This document shows positions 1-5,597 of a DNA stretch of 7,512 nt, piece after piece; position 1 is the stretch's first letter, and each line of letters starts with the position of its first letter. The notes under the pieces were generated by a model that saw nothing but the letters and a program-made list of their open reading frames with translations, was not told the origin of the DNA and ran no database searches. Made by a program: the position numbers and the translations under genes. The stretch is from contig JAEFDA010000051.1 of the NCBI GenBank assembly GCA_016126025.1, positions 1 through 7,512 on the forward strand. Direction: 5' to 3'. The stretch is from Nitrososphaerota archaeon (GTDB lineage Archaea > Thermoproteota > Nitrososphaeria > Nitrososphaerales > Nitrosopumilaceae).

Positions 1-195
1 GAGCCTCCTGGTGTCGAATATGGCGCTGAGCTGGCGTATTATGCCGGCTGCCTTCAGCCGCTTTATCCTCCCCATCACCTCGCCGGTGTCCGCGCCCAGG
101 CGTCCGGCCAGCTCGTGGTATGGCCGCGATGATAACGGAAAGCTCCACTGTATCTCGTTGAGAAGATCCTTGTCGAATGTGTCCAGCCCGGCCAA
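1..195 (-). CDS. Siroheme decarboxylase / Lrp-AsnC-like protein, N-terminal 65 residues (3' end outside window)
   Basis: Reading the minus strand from a TTG at 195 gives 65 residues that run off the left edge. The N-terminus holds a winged helix-turn-helix with the hallmarks of AhbA/AhbB (NirD/G/H/L-like) proteins: LLNEIQWSFPL (residues 11-21), RPYHELAGRLG (24-34) and GIIRQLSAIFDTRRL (51-65). In that family these proteins decarboxylate siroheme to 12,18-didecarboxysiroheme in alternative heme or heme d1 synthesis. The fold is shared with Lrp/AsnC regulators, so a regulatory role cannot be excluded from the N-terminus alone. The frame has no ATG or GTG between its upstream stop (about 220) and the conserved region. 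TTG at 195 is therefore the best start; it has a GGTGGG a few bases upstream and a T-rich TATA-like element about 30 bases upstream. The plus-strand open frame over 11-223 is only its shadow. Confidence 0.85.
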   Translation of the reverse strand, partial: MAGLDTFDKDLLNEIQWSFPLSSRPYHELAGRLGADTGEVMGRIKRLKAAGIIRQLSAIFDTRRL

Positions 196-216
196 TCGAG
201 CCCACCGCCGGCCGTT

Positions 217-230
217 CGGTTAAAAAATGT
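217..230. promoter_or_regulatory. AT-rich TATA-like element between divergent genes
   Basis: TTAAAAAATGT is the only AT-rich patch in this GC-rich spacer. On the minus strand it reads as a T-rich TATA-like box centred about 30 bases upstream of the TTG at 195, which suits a short or absent leader. It also lies immediately in front of the plus-strand gene. There it is too close to serve an ATG at 231 but about 22 bases from an in-frame TTG at 246. Its use in the plus direction is uncertain. Confidence 0.45.
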
Positions 231-1124
231 ATGTCGACAGATTATTTGGCGCCGGTCCGGAGTGCTCCAGAGCCGGGGACGGCGCCATACCATATCACCT
301 TTTATCGCGGAGGCGTGGGACACAGTCCCGTGCTTTCGGAGGCGGCCCGGGACTTTTGCATGATCAAGCGGGACTTTTTCAAGGTGTACAGGGGCAGCGC
401 CCACATACAGGAGGTAGTGCCGTGCGGCACATACCACACCATGGAGACGGCCGGCATACACAGTCTGGCCCGGGCCAACCCCATATACCACAACAGGTAC
501 GACGCCACCCTTTCTGGCGTGAGGTGCACCATATACGAGGGTGACATAAATCACTACTGGATAGACAGCATGAAGAACCCGGGCAGCGCCCAGCCCTTCT
601 ATCCCACCTGGCTCTTCTCCGCATACATGTTGGCGCTGGCCGCCAAGAGATCCGGCTGCACACAGATCATAGACGTCGGATCCGGCGACGGGCGCATAGC
701 CCTCTGCGGCAGGATGCTGGGGATGGACGCCTGCTCCATAGAGATAGACGAGCCGCTGGCGTCGCTGCAGGCGGACATAGCGGAGCATATTGGGACAACC
801 CTGGACGTGCGGTGCGCCGACGCCGCGACCTTCGACTATGCGTCGCTGGGGTTTGATGCCCCAGCCGTCTTCACCGGAGGGCTCCCCCAGATGGGGGATC
901 TGCTGGCCGCCGCCGTGGTACGGGGAGTGCCCCGCGCCGAGGAGGCGCGGTTCGTGCTTGCCGGCAGCCATCCCAGACCCGGCCAGGGGACCTCGCCGGA
1001 CCGCTACGGCTGGGGACCGCTGATCCAAAAATTTGGGCTGCGCACCAGATGGATCATAAGCCTGCCGACGGTCTGGACGTTTGACCAGAGCCGGGAGACC
1101 CCATACATCTGCGCCTCGCCGTGA
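231..1124 (+). CDS. SAM-dependent methyltransferase-like protein, 297 aa
   Basis: This is a 297-residue protein whose second half carries a class I SAM-binding fold. Motif I is IIDVGSGDGRIAL (146-158), the acidic end of strand 2 is SIEID (169-173), and FTGGLPQ (214-220) sits where the motif IV loop is expected. The N-terminal 130 residues (TFYRGGVGHSPVLSEAA, CGTYHTMETAG, NPGSAQPFYPTW) are a distinct domain that I cannot assign to a characterised enzyme; the methylated substrate is unknown. The ATG at 231 is chosen because the protein-like signal begins there. An upstream in-frame ATG at 177 would add 18 proline- and arginine-rich residues lying over the divergent gene's start. A TTG at 246 is also possible. 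The gene ends 4 bases from the convergent DUF35 gene, with no room for a separate terminator. The methyltransferase fold is well supported; the function is not. Confidence 0.85.
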   Translation: MSTDYLAPVRSAPEPGTAPYHITFYRGGVGHSPVLSEAARDFCMIKRDFFKVYRGSAHIQEVVPCGTYHTMETAGIHSLARANPIYHNRYDATLSGVRCTIYEGDINHYWIDSMKNPGSAQPFYPTWLFSAYMLALAAKRSGCTQIIDVGSGDGRIALCGRMLGMDACSIEIDEPLASLQADIAEHIGTTLDVRCADAATFDYASLGFDAPAVFTGGLPQMGDLLAAAVVRGVPRAEEARFVLAGSHPRPGQGTSPDRYGWGPLIQKFGLRTRWIISLPTVWTFDQSRETPYICASP

Positions 1125-1128
1125 CCCC

Positions 1129-1446
1129 TTACACGGACGTGACCTCGAAGAAGGGCGCGTCCCCGTCCATGCCGCAGCCGGACAGCACGACGGGGGATCC
1201 TGCCCGGCGGGATCCGGCAGTCAGCCTGCCCATCACCCGCACACCTCCGGGAAACTCGCACATGCAAAATACCACGCCCTTCCGGGACGAGCACTCCAGT
1301 ATGGAGCCGCGCTCCGAGTATGGCCGCGCCCGCGCCACTCCGCGGCATACGCCGCACCGCCCCGAAGGCGGCCACACCCACCGTCCGCACCCATCACAAT
1401 ATGGTACGGCAAAGACGCCCCGCCGCAGGTACGGCTCTATGCTCAG
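1129..1446 (-). CDS. DUF35-type zinc-ribbon/OB-fold acyl-CoA-binding protein, about 105 aa, probable CTG start
   Basis: The N-terminal helix SIEPYLRRG is followed by a rubredoxin-like zinc ribbon with CDGC and CGVC pairs (C17, C20, C31, C34) separated by WVWPPSGR. An OB-fold part (about 40-105) follows. This is the architecture of DUF35 proteins, which bind partner thiolases and, in the archaeal mevalonate complex, link thiolase to HMG-CoA synthase. The gene directly follows the thiolase gene, which fits that partnership. Conserved sequence begins right at the thiolase stop, but the frame has no nearby ATG, GTG or TTG. The only plausible codon is CTG at 1446-1444, overlapping the thiolase TGA as CTGA. 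The next in-frame GTG (V24) would remove the first cysteine pair. The longer open frame up to 1728 is antisense-quality sequence inside the thiolase gene. The family call is firm; the start is unusual. Confidence 0.85.
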   Translation of the reverse strand: MSIEPYLRRGVFAVPYCDGCGRWVWPPSGRCGVCRGVARARPYSERGSILECSSRKGVVFCMCEFPGGVRVMGRLTAGSRRAGSPVVLSGCGMDGDAPFFEVTSV

Positions 1447-2543
1447 GACTCCATCACCACCACCACCGAGCCGGTCCCGGCCGCCGACATGCCCTGTATC
1501 ACACCGGTGCGGGCGTTCTCCACCTGCCTCCTTCCCGCCTCGCCCCGGAGCTGCGCAAAGACCTCGGCGGCCTGGGCCAGCCCGGTGGCCCCCAGCGGAT
1601 GGCCCGCCCCCAGTATGCCGCCCCGGGGGTTGACGCGGCGACTGCCGGTGCGGTACAGCTCGCCGGAGAGCGCCGCCCCCCGGCCCGGCGGGGCCATCCC
1701 CAGCGACTCCAGCGCCATCGGTTCGCATACCGAGAAGGCATCGTGTACCTCGGCCACGTCAACCATACTGGCGGTCGTTCCCGCCATGGCATATGCGGCC
1801 TTGGCGGCCTCCCCGGCCGAGGGTATCTGGTGGTATGGGCCGCCGGCCCCGAACCCCGCCGAGGCCGTATACTGTGAGAGTCCGCGAATCCACACCGGCG
1901 TGTCGGTGATGCGGCGGCATGTCGGGCCGTCGGCCACCAGAACCGCCGCCGAGCCCGAGCACAATCTGGAGCAGTCCAGCAGGTTCAAGTCCTCCGTAAC
2001 CGGGGGCGAGGCCAGCACGTCCGATATGGTGCAGGGCGAGCCGTGCAGCGAGCTGGGGTTGTCCTGGGCCTGGGAGAGGTTCTTTGCCGGAATGGCCGCC
2101 AGATCCTCCCGGGATACGCCGTACCGTCTCATGTACGACTTTGTCAGTATGGAACCCCAGTATATGGGGCTCCGAAACTGCCCCCGGGACATGTCCCAGT
2201 CCAGAACCGAGCCGGGGCTGCCGGGGTTCTCCGCCCCGGCCACCAGCACCGTCCTGGCCAGGCCGGACCGCACATAGGAGTACGCCGTTATCAGGGCCGC
2301 CCCGCCCGAGCTGCACATGCTCTCCATCGTGCCGGATATGCGGGGCGTCACCCCGCAGAGCTCCGACAGTACGGCGGCCAGGTAGCGGGCGGTATCATTG
2401 GTGGAGACCAGCACGCAGTCTATCGGAGTGTCGCCCGCGTCCCGCAGTATATCGGCGGACGGCTCCAGCAGCAGCTCCGATATGGGCCGCTTCCCGTCGG
2501 CAAAGACGGTCTGCGCCGCCGCCGCTATGCCCACCCCGCTCAG
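1443..2543 (-). CDS. SCP-x/archaeal-type thiolase (acetyl-CoA C-acyltransferase-like), about 366 aa
   Basis: Thiolases form or cleave carbon-carbon bonds between acyl-CoA units. Counting from CTG at 2543, the nucleophile region is GTMESMCSSGGAAL with C77. EVHDAFSVCEPMALESLG (265-282, H267) and GGILGAGHPLGATG (308-321, H315) match the conserved His motifs of SCP-x and archaeal thiolases. The C-terminal loop reads IQGMSAAGTGSVVVV, where relatives often have an Asn-containing NIGG-like motif, so substrate handling may differ. Only CTG at 2543 overlaps the upstream gene's TGA and has AGGAGG 8 bases before it. GTG at 2534 would give 363 residues but lacks a well-placed ribosome site. The frame stays open upstream to 2993, but that part is a shadow of the oxidoreductase gene. 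It is translated between the oxidoreductase and its likely DUF35 partner. The role could be acetoacetyl-CoA synthesis, or an aldol-type reaction as in DUF35-linked Ltp2-like thiolases. Confidence 0.9.
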   Translation of the reverse strand: MSGVGIAAAAQTVFADGKRPISELLLEPSADILRDAGDTPIDCVLVSTNDTARYLAAVLSELCGVTPRISGTMESMCSSGGAALITAYSYVRSGLARTVLVAGAENPGSPGSVLDWDMSRGQFRSPIYWGSILTKSYMRRYGVSREDLAAIPAKNLSQAQDNPSSLHGSPCTISDVLASPPVTEDLNLLDCSRLCSGSAAVLVADGPTCRRITDTPVWIRGLSQYTASAGFGAGGPYHQIPSAGEAAKAAYAMAGTTASMVDVAEVHDAFSVCEPMALESLGMAPPGRGAALSGELYRTGSRRVNPRGGILGAGHPLGATGLAQAAEVFAQLRGEAGRRQVENARTGVIQGMSAAGTGSVVVVMES

Positions 2544-3487
2544 TCCAATACCCTCCTGAGCAGCTCGAACGACTCGGAGACGTCGCCCACCGGGTTGAAC
2601 TGCAGTATGGGCTCGTCGACGCCCGCTGCGGCGAACTCCCCTATGGCGGCGGCGCATTCCCTGGGGGTGCCGCAGGCGGTCAGGGAGTGGAGCATCGCGT
2701 CGGGCACGGCCCGGCGGGCGGCCTCCAAGCCGCCCCTCCGATACTCGGAGTGTATGGAGCGTGTCTGCTCGGCGTAGCCGTGCGCCGCCAGAAACTCCCT
2801 GTATACGGCCCCCACCGACACGTAGAATGCCAGGGTGCGGCGGGCCCGCTCGTAGGCGGCCGGCGCGTCGCGGGAGACGGCCGTGATGATCTGGCAGGCC
2901 ACATTGATGCGGCGGCCCCCCATGGCGCGCAGCGTGTCGCGGATCTCCCCGGGCGGCCTCAGATACAGTATGACGCCGTCGGCCACCTCCCATGCCAGCC
3001 GCATCATACCGGGGTTTACCGCCGCCAGGTACACCGGAATACTCCTCCGGGGCGGCCTCACCAGCAGGGAGAACCCCCGTAGATCGTACACCTCCCCGGC
3101 ATAGTCGATGCGCCCTCCCTCCAGCGCCATCCGCACAATCTCAACGCATTCGCGGACGCGCCGCACGGGCCTCTCGTACTTCATCCCGTGCAGGCCCTGC
3201 ACTATGGCCGGGCTGCTGGCCCCCAAGCCCAGCACGAACCGCCCGCCCGACAGCGTATCCAAGGTGGCCGCCCCCATGGCCAGCGCGGCCGGACTCCGAG
3301 AGTACACGTTCAGTATGGAGGAGCCTATGCGGCGGCAGGGACTCCTATGTGATACGGCCGAGATCATCCCCATGCACTCCATTCCCCAGGTCTCCGGTAT
3401 CCATATGGAGTCGTCCGGATCCACCCGCGAGGCGCACCACAACAATTCGTCTATACCCAGCAGGGACCCCAGGCTGTACGATGTCAT
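2540..3487 (-). CDS. Luciferase-like, F420-dependent oxidoreductase family protein, 315 aa
   Basis: This is a member of the bacterial-luciferase-like TIM-barrel superfamily. In archaea this superfamily includes F420-dependent methylene-tetrahydromethanopterin reductase (Mer) and many uncharacterised F420 enzymes. Diagnostic stretches are SIWIPETWGMECMGMISAV (27-45), RIGSSILNVYSRSPAALAM (53-71), LDTLSGGRFVLGLGAS (76-91), YERPVRRVRECVEIVRM (104-120) and the later barrel strand IPVYLAAVNPGMMRLAWEVADG (150-171). Its length is typical of the family. Cofactor choice (F420 rather than FMN) is inferred from the archaeal setting. It starts with ATG at 3487 behind GGGGGG, with an AATAAA box 26 bases upstream. 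Its TGA overlaps the thiolase start, so it is probably co-transcribed and coupled with the thiolase and DUF35 genes. That suggests it oxidises or reduces the CoA-linked substrate they handle. Annotation as Mer itself would be over-specific. Confidence 0.9.
   Translation of the reverse strand: MTSYSLGSLLGIDELLWCASRVDPDDSIWIPETWGMECMGMISAVSHRSPCRRIGSSILNVYSRSPAALAMGAATLDTLSGGRFVLGLGASSPAIVQGLHGMKYERPVRRVRECVEIVRMALEGGRIDYAGEVYDLRGFSLLVRPPRRSIPVYLAAVNPGMMRLAWEVADGVILYLRPPGEIRDTLRAMGGRRINVACQIITAVSRDAPAAYERARRTLAFYVSVGAVYREFLAAHGYAEQTRSIHSEYRRGGLEAARRAVPDAMLHSLTACGTPRECAAAIGEFAAAGVDEPILQFNPVGDVSESFELLRRVLD
2544..2560 (-). promoter_or_regulatory. Shine-Dalgarno AGGAGG before the thiolase CTG start
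   Basis: On the minus strand AGGAGG ends 8 bases before CTG at 2543, inside the last codons of the upstream gene. The same site is 17 bases from the competing GTG at 2534, so it favours the CTG. The caveat is that these bases also encode two arginines of the upstream protein. Confidence 0.45.
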
Positions 3488-3491
3488 TGCC

Positions 3492-3505
3492 CCCCGTATG
3501 CGGGG
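3492..3505. repeat. Short palindrome between TATA box and ATG of the oxidoreductase gene
   Basis: CCCCG (3492-3496) and CGGGG (3501-3505) are perfect inverted arms around a 4-base TATG loop. They lie between the TATA-like box and the ATG at 3487. The position would suit an operator or a chance GC palindrome. It is too short to serve as a terminator for aRF1, and no T-run follows. Confidence 0.35.
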
Positions 3506-3509
3506 CGCG

Positions 3510-3515
3510 TTTATT
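3510..3515 (-). promoter_or_regulatory. TATA-like box of the oxidoreductase-thiolase-DUF35 operon
   Basis: On the minus strand this reads AATAAA within TAGAATAAACG, in the 52-base gap after the aRF1 stop. Its centre lies 25-26 bases upstream of the ATG at 3487. That is where an archaeal TATA box sits relative to the transcription start, so the transcript is probably leaderless or nearly so. Confidence 0.5.
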
Positions 3516-3539
3516 CTAGTCTTGCCATCAAGAGAACCA

Positions 3540-4805
3540 TCAGGAGTGCGCCGGGTTGTACCGCAGGATGGCCGCCACCTTGCCCAGGTTGGTCAGCTTG
3601 GCGCCGTGTTCTGCCTTGCCCGACACCACCTCTAGGGCGGTCCCCACCTTTGCGCATATCAGGGCCAAATAGTCCACCAAATCCTGCTCGGCGCCCTCCA
3701 CCTCCAGGGAGCGGCAGTCGGGGCACGGCTCGGTGGCATACCTGTTCTTGAGGGGGATGACCTCCGACCGCTCCACCAGCCGGCTCTGCTCGCTGCCGCA
3801 CCTTCGGCACACCCCGGTCACCCGGTGCATGTCGGTGTCGTCGGTCACCAGCACGGTCTGCGCCGCGTTGTTCTGGATGTGGGAGAGCACCTCCCGCAGC
3901 CCGTACGAGCCCAGGCCCGAGCCGGTGCTTATCTCCCGGAAGAGGCGGTCCACAAGCTTCTTCTCCTCCATCAGCCGAAAGTCGGACAGTATGTCGCCGG
4001 ACTTTTCAAAGGCCTCCCGCACCCCCTCGCGCCCAGAGTACGAGGAGTCTATCGTGGCCAGTATCATGTTCTGCAGCCGGTACTCCAGGTAGTTTCCGTT
4101 GACAAACTCCTCCTTGGTGGGTCCGGGTCCGGACACTATGAGCCCCTTTACCTGGTGTATGTCTATAAAGTACTCCCGGGTCATGGCGGCCACCCGGTTG
4201 AAGTAGTATGTCAGCTCCATCTCCCGGAGCTTCTGGAACCGCTTGGCCGACTGGCCCCCCTGCCGGTGCTTGCCGGCCACTCCCGAGCCGGTGTGATCCA
4301 GCTCCTCGATGCTGTCCCCCCGCAGCAGCCCCCAGCCGGCATCCTTGGCGTCTATGGCCAGGAACCCTATGGCGGTGTCGTCCCGGAGCATGTCCCGGAG
4401 TATCTCCACATGGAAGTGGTCGTCGCACCTGTACAGGTACTGCCTCAGGTCCTTGACTGGATCTATAACGAATATGCTCAGCTCCTCGCTTCCCAGCGGG
4501 CCGCCCTCCTCCGGCGGCAGGGCGCCGCAGAAGACCACCAAGCCGCGCTCGGGCGTCTTCTTGTACAGCTTCAGGCGCTGTATAACCTTGCCCAGTGAGT
4601 CCACCACGTGGTTTCTGGTCAGGTCCGACTTTATGTTGGAGGCGGTGCCCTGCTCGTTGCGGAGCATGTTTATGATCTCGTGCATCTGCTTGCCCTTGGG
4701 AATGTACACCGATATGAGCTCGGTGCCCCGTCCGGACTTTTCGGAGAGGTGCTTGAGCATCTTCCGCAGGCGGTACAGCCTGACCGAGTCGTGCTTCTGG
4801 GGCAT
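3540..4805 (-). CDS. prf1: Archaeal peptide chain release factor 1 (aRF1), 421 aa
   Basis: aRF1 recognises all three stop codons in the ribosomal A site and triggers release of the finished peptide. All family signatures are present. The N-terminal decoding domain has TASNIKS (54-60, NIKS 57-60) and a YxCxxxF motif (Y125, C127, F131). The middle domain carries GGQ (183-185) in GKHRQGGQSAKRF. The C-terminal domain includes a minidomain with CRRC (333-336) and CPDC (361-364), a likely zinc site. Length is normal for archaeal and eukaryotic class I factors. It starts with ATG at 4805, preceded by its own TATA box 28 bases upstream, in a 53-base gap after the DsbA-like gene. It is therefore probably transcribed on its own. 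It stops 52 bases before the oxidoreductase operon. No catalytic residue is missing. Confidence 0.98.
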   Translation of the reverse strand: MPQKHDSVRLYRLRKMLKHLSEKSGRGTELISVYIPKGKQMHEIINMLRNEQGTASNIKSDLTRNHVVDSLGKVIQRLKLYKKTPERGLVVFCGALPPEEGGPLGSEELSIFVIDPVKDLRQYLYRCDDHFHVEILRDMLRDDTAIGFLAIDAKDAGWGLLRGDSIEELDHTGSGVAGKHRQGGQSAKRFQKLREMELTYYFNRVAAMTREYFIDIHQVKGLIVSGPGPTKEEFVNGNYLEYRLQNMILATIDSSYSGREGVREAFEKSGDILSDFRLMEEKKLVDRLFREISTGSGLGSYGLREVLSHIQNNAAQTVLVTDDTDMHRVTGVCRRCGSEQSRLVERSEVIPLKNRYATEPCPDCRSLEVEGAEQDLVDYLALICAKVGTALEVVSGKAEHGAKLTNLGKVAAILRYNPAHS

Positions 4806-4806
4806 G

Positions 4807-4822
4807 GGCGGCGGTAGCCGCC
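4807..4822. repeat. GC-rich palindrome just upstream of the aRF1 start
   Basis: GGCGGC (4807-4812) and GCCGCC (4817-4822) are perfect 6-base inverted arms around GGTA. They sit directly between the TATA box and the ATG at 4805. If the transcript is leaderless they would lie in promoter DNA rather than RNA, which suggests a possible operator. The next gene downstream has a palindrome at the equivalent position. Confidence 0.35.
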
Positions 4823-4828
4823 GCGTTC

Positions 4829-4836
4829 AATATAGG
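4829..4836 (-). promoter_or_regulatory. TATA box of the aRF1 gene
   Basis: The minus strand reads CTATATTG, the clearest AT-rich site in the gap between the DsbA-like gene and aRF1. It is centred about 28 bases upstream of the ATG at 4805. The spacing predicts a transcript starting at or within a few bases of the start codon. Confidence 0.6.
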
Positions 4837-4858
4837 TTGTAGGGGAATGGACGCCCCG

Positions 4859-5497
4859 CTACCGGAGCATCTGCTCTATGGTCCGGACGAACGTCTCGGC
4901 GGGCTGGCTCCCCACTATCTTGACGGACCTCTCTCCGTCGTGTATGACAAACGACGGGGTGGCGTCGATGCCCTCCTCCTGGAACAGCCTGTACGACTCC
5001 CGTATATCCTCCAGGTGGCGCCCCTCCCCCACGCAGTCGCCATACACGCGCATGTCGAGGCCCACATTCAGGGCAAAGCCGTACAGGACCGGCGGGCGTA
5101 TCCAGCCGGTCCGCTCGCCTCCCCAGTTCCGGTACAGCACATCATGGTACTCCCAGAAGAGTCCCTGGTCGGCGGCGCACCGGGCGGCCTGGGCGGCCAG
5201 CACCGAGTCGGGTCCGTTGAGCGGAAAGTCCTGAAATATGATGCGCAACTCCCCGGAGTCCACGTATGGCATGAGGGAGTCCAGCGTGTTCTGGTGGAAC
5301 CTATAGCAGAAGGTGCACTGGTAGTCGCCCCACTCTATCATGGTGAGCGGGGCGTCCGCGTCCCCCAGAGGCGGCGAGCCACCAACCTCCAGTGCTGCGG
5401 CGCCCGTCGGGTCCGGCCCGTCCCCGGCCACATACACGGCCGCCAGCGCCCCTACGCCGGCCGCCACAGCCGCCGCCAGAACATACCACCGGACCAC
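4859..5497 (-). CDS. Membrane-anchored DsbA-like thiol-disulfide oxidoreductase, 212 aa
   Basis: This is a thioredoxin-fold protein of the DsbA/thioredoxin_4 group, expected to oxidise or isomerise cysteines in exported proteins. An alanine- and valine-rich hydrophobic segment (about 4-24) serves as signal anchor. A linker leads to the domain with PLTMIEWGDYQCTFCYRFH, whose active site is C61-T-F-C64. The cis-proline loop is IDATPSFVI (T180-P181), and a helical insertion lies between (about 95-170). Two further cysteines, C107 and C155, could form a structural disulfide. The start is GTG at 5497: an in-frame TAG lies only eight codons upstream, and a TATA-like box sits about 26 bases before the GTG. 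The ATG at 5499 is in another frame. No partner DsbB-like gene is in the window. The fold and active site are clear; the substrate is unknown. Confidence 0.93.
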   Translation of the reverse strand: MVRWYVLAAAVAAGVGALAAVYVAGDGPDPTGAAALEVGGSPPLGDADAPLTMIEWGDYQCTFCYRFHQNTLDSLMPYVDSGELRIIFQDFPLNGPDSVLAAQAARCAADQGLFWEYHDVLYRNWGGERTGWIRPPVLYGFALNVGLDMRVYGDCVGEGRHLEDIRESYRLFQEEGIDATPSFVIHDGERSVKIVGSQPAETFVRTIEQMLR

Positions 5498-5519
5498 ATG
5501 GAAGACCCCCGGCGGCGGC

Positions 5520-5525
5520 TAAAAT
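5520..5525 (-). promoter_or_regulatory. TATA-like box of the DsbA-like gene
   Basis: The minus strand reads ATTTTA within GGATTTTAG. It is centred about 26 bases upstream of the GTG at 5497, consistent with a leaderless transcript. It faces away from the divergent promoter at 5567-5576. Confidence 0.55.
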
Positions 5526-5534
5526 CCCTTTGCC

Positions 5535-5561
5535 GTCCCTGCACCACACGTCCCTGCACCA
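5535..5561. repeat. Tandem 12-base direct repeat in a divergent promoter region
   Basis: GTCCCTGCACCA occurs at 5535-5546 and again at 5550-5561, a period of 15 bases separated by CAC. The pair lies between the outward-facing TATA-like boxes of the DsbA-like and nucleotidyltransferase genes. It could bind a regulator acting on both. The perfect match over 12 bases makes chance unlikely, but no known operator is recognised. Confidence 0.7.
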
Positions 5562-5566
5562 TATCA

Positions 5567-5576
5567 GAATATAACC
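5567..5576 (+). promoter_or_regulatory. TATA box of the nucleotidyltransferase gene
   Basis: GAATATAACC has a clear AATATAA core, centred 27 bases upstream of the ATG at 5598. This spacing predicts a leaderless transcript. No Shine-Dalgarno sequence precedes the ATG, which agrees with that. Confidence 0.6.
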
Positions 5577-5597
5577 GCCGGCTACCCCCCTGTCCCC

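Noticed and set aside
75..1028. 317-residue minus-strand open frame
   Set aside because: It is a shadow of the methyltransferase gene, whose SAM motif is clear in the plus frame.
1453..1468. GGT trinucleotide run on the minus strand
   Set aside because: It simply encodes the valine run at the thiolase C-terminus, a normal beta-strand ending.
1081..2277. 398-residue plus-strand open frame
   Set aside because: It is antisense to the thiolase and DUF35 genes, has proline- and serine-rich low-complexity composition and shows no family motif. High GC content makes such long shadows common.
2544..2993. Upstream extension of the thiolase frame to an ATG at 2993, giving 516 residues
   Set aside because: The first 150 residues are arginine- and glycine-rich shadow sequence over the oxidoreductase gene in another frame. 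Thiolase-like sequence begins only at about 2540.
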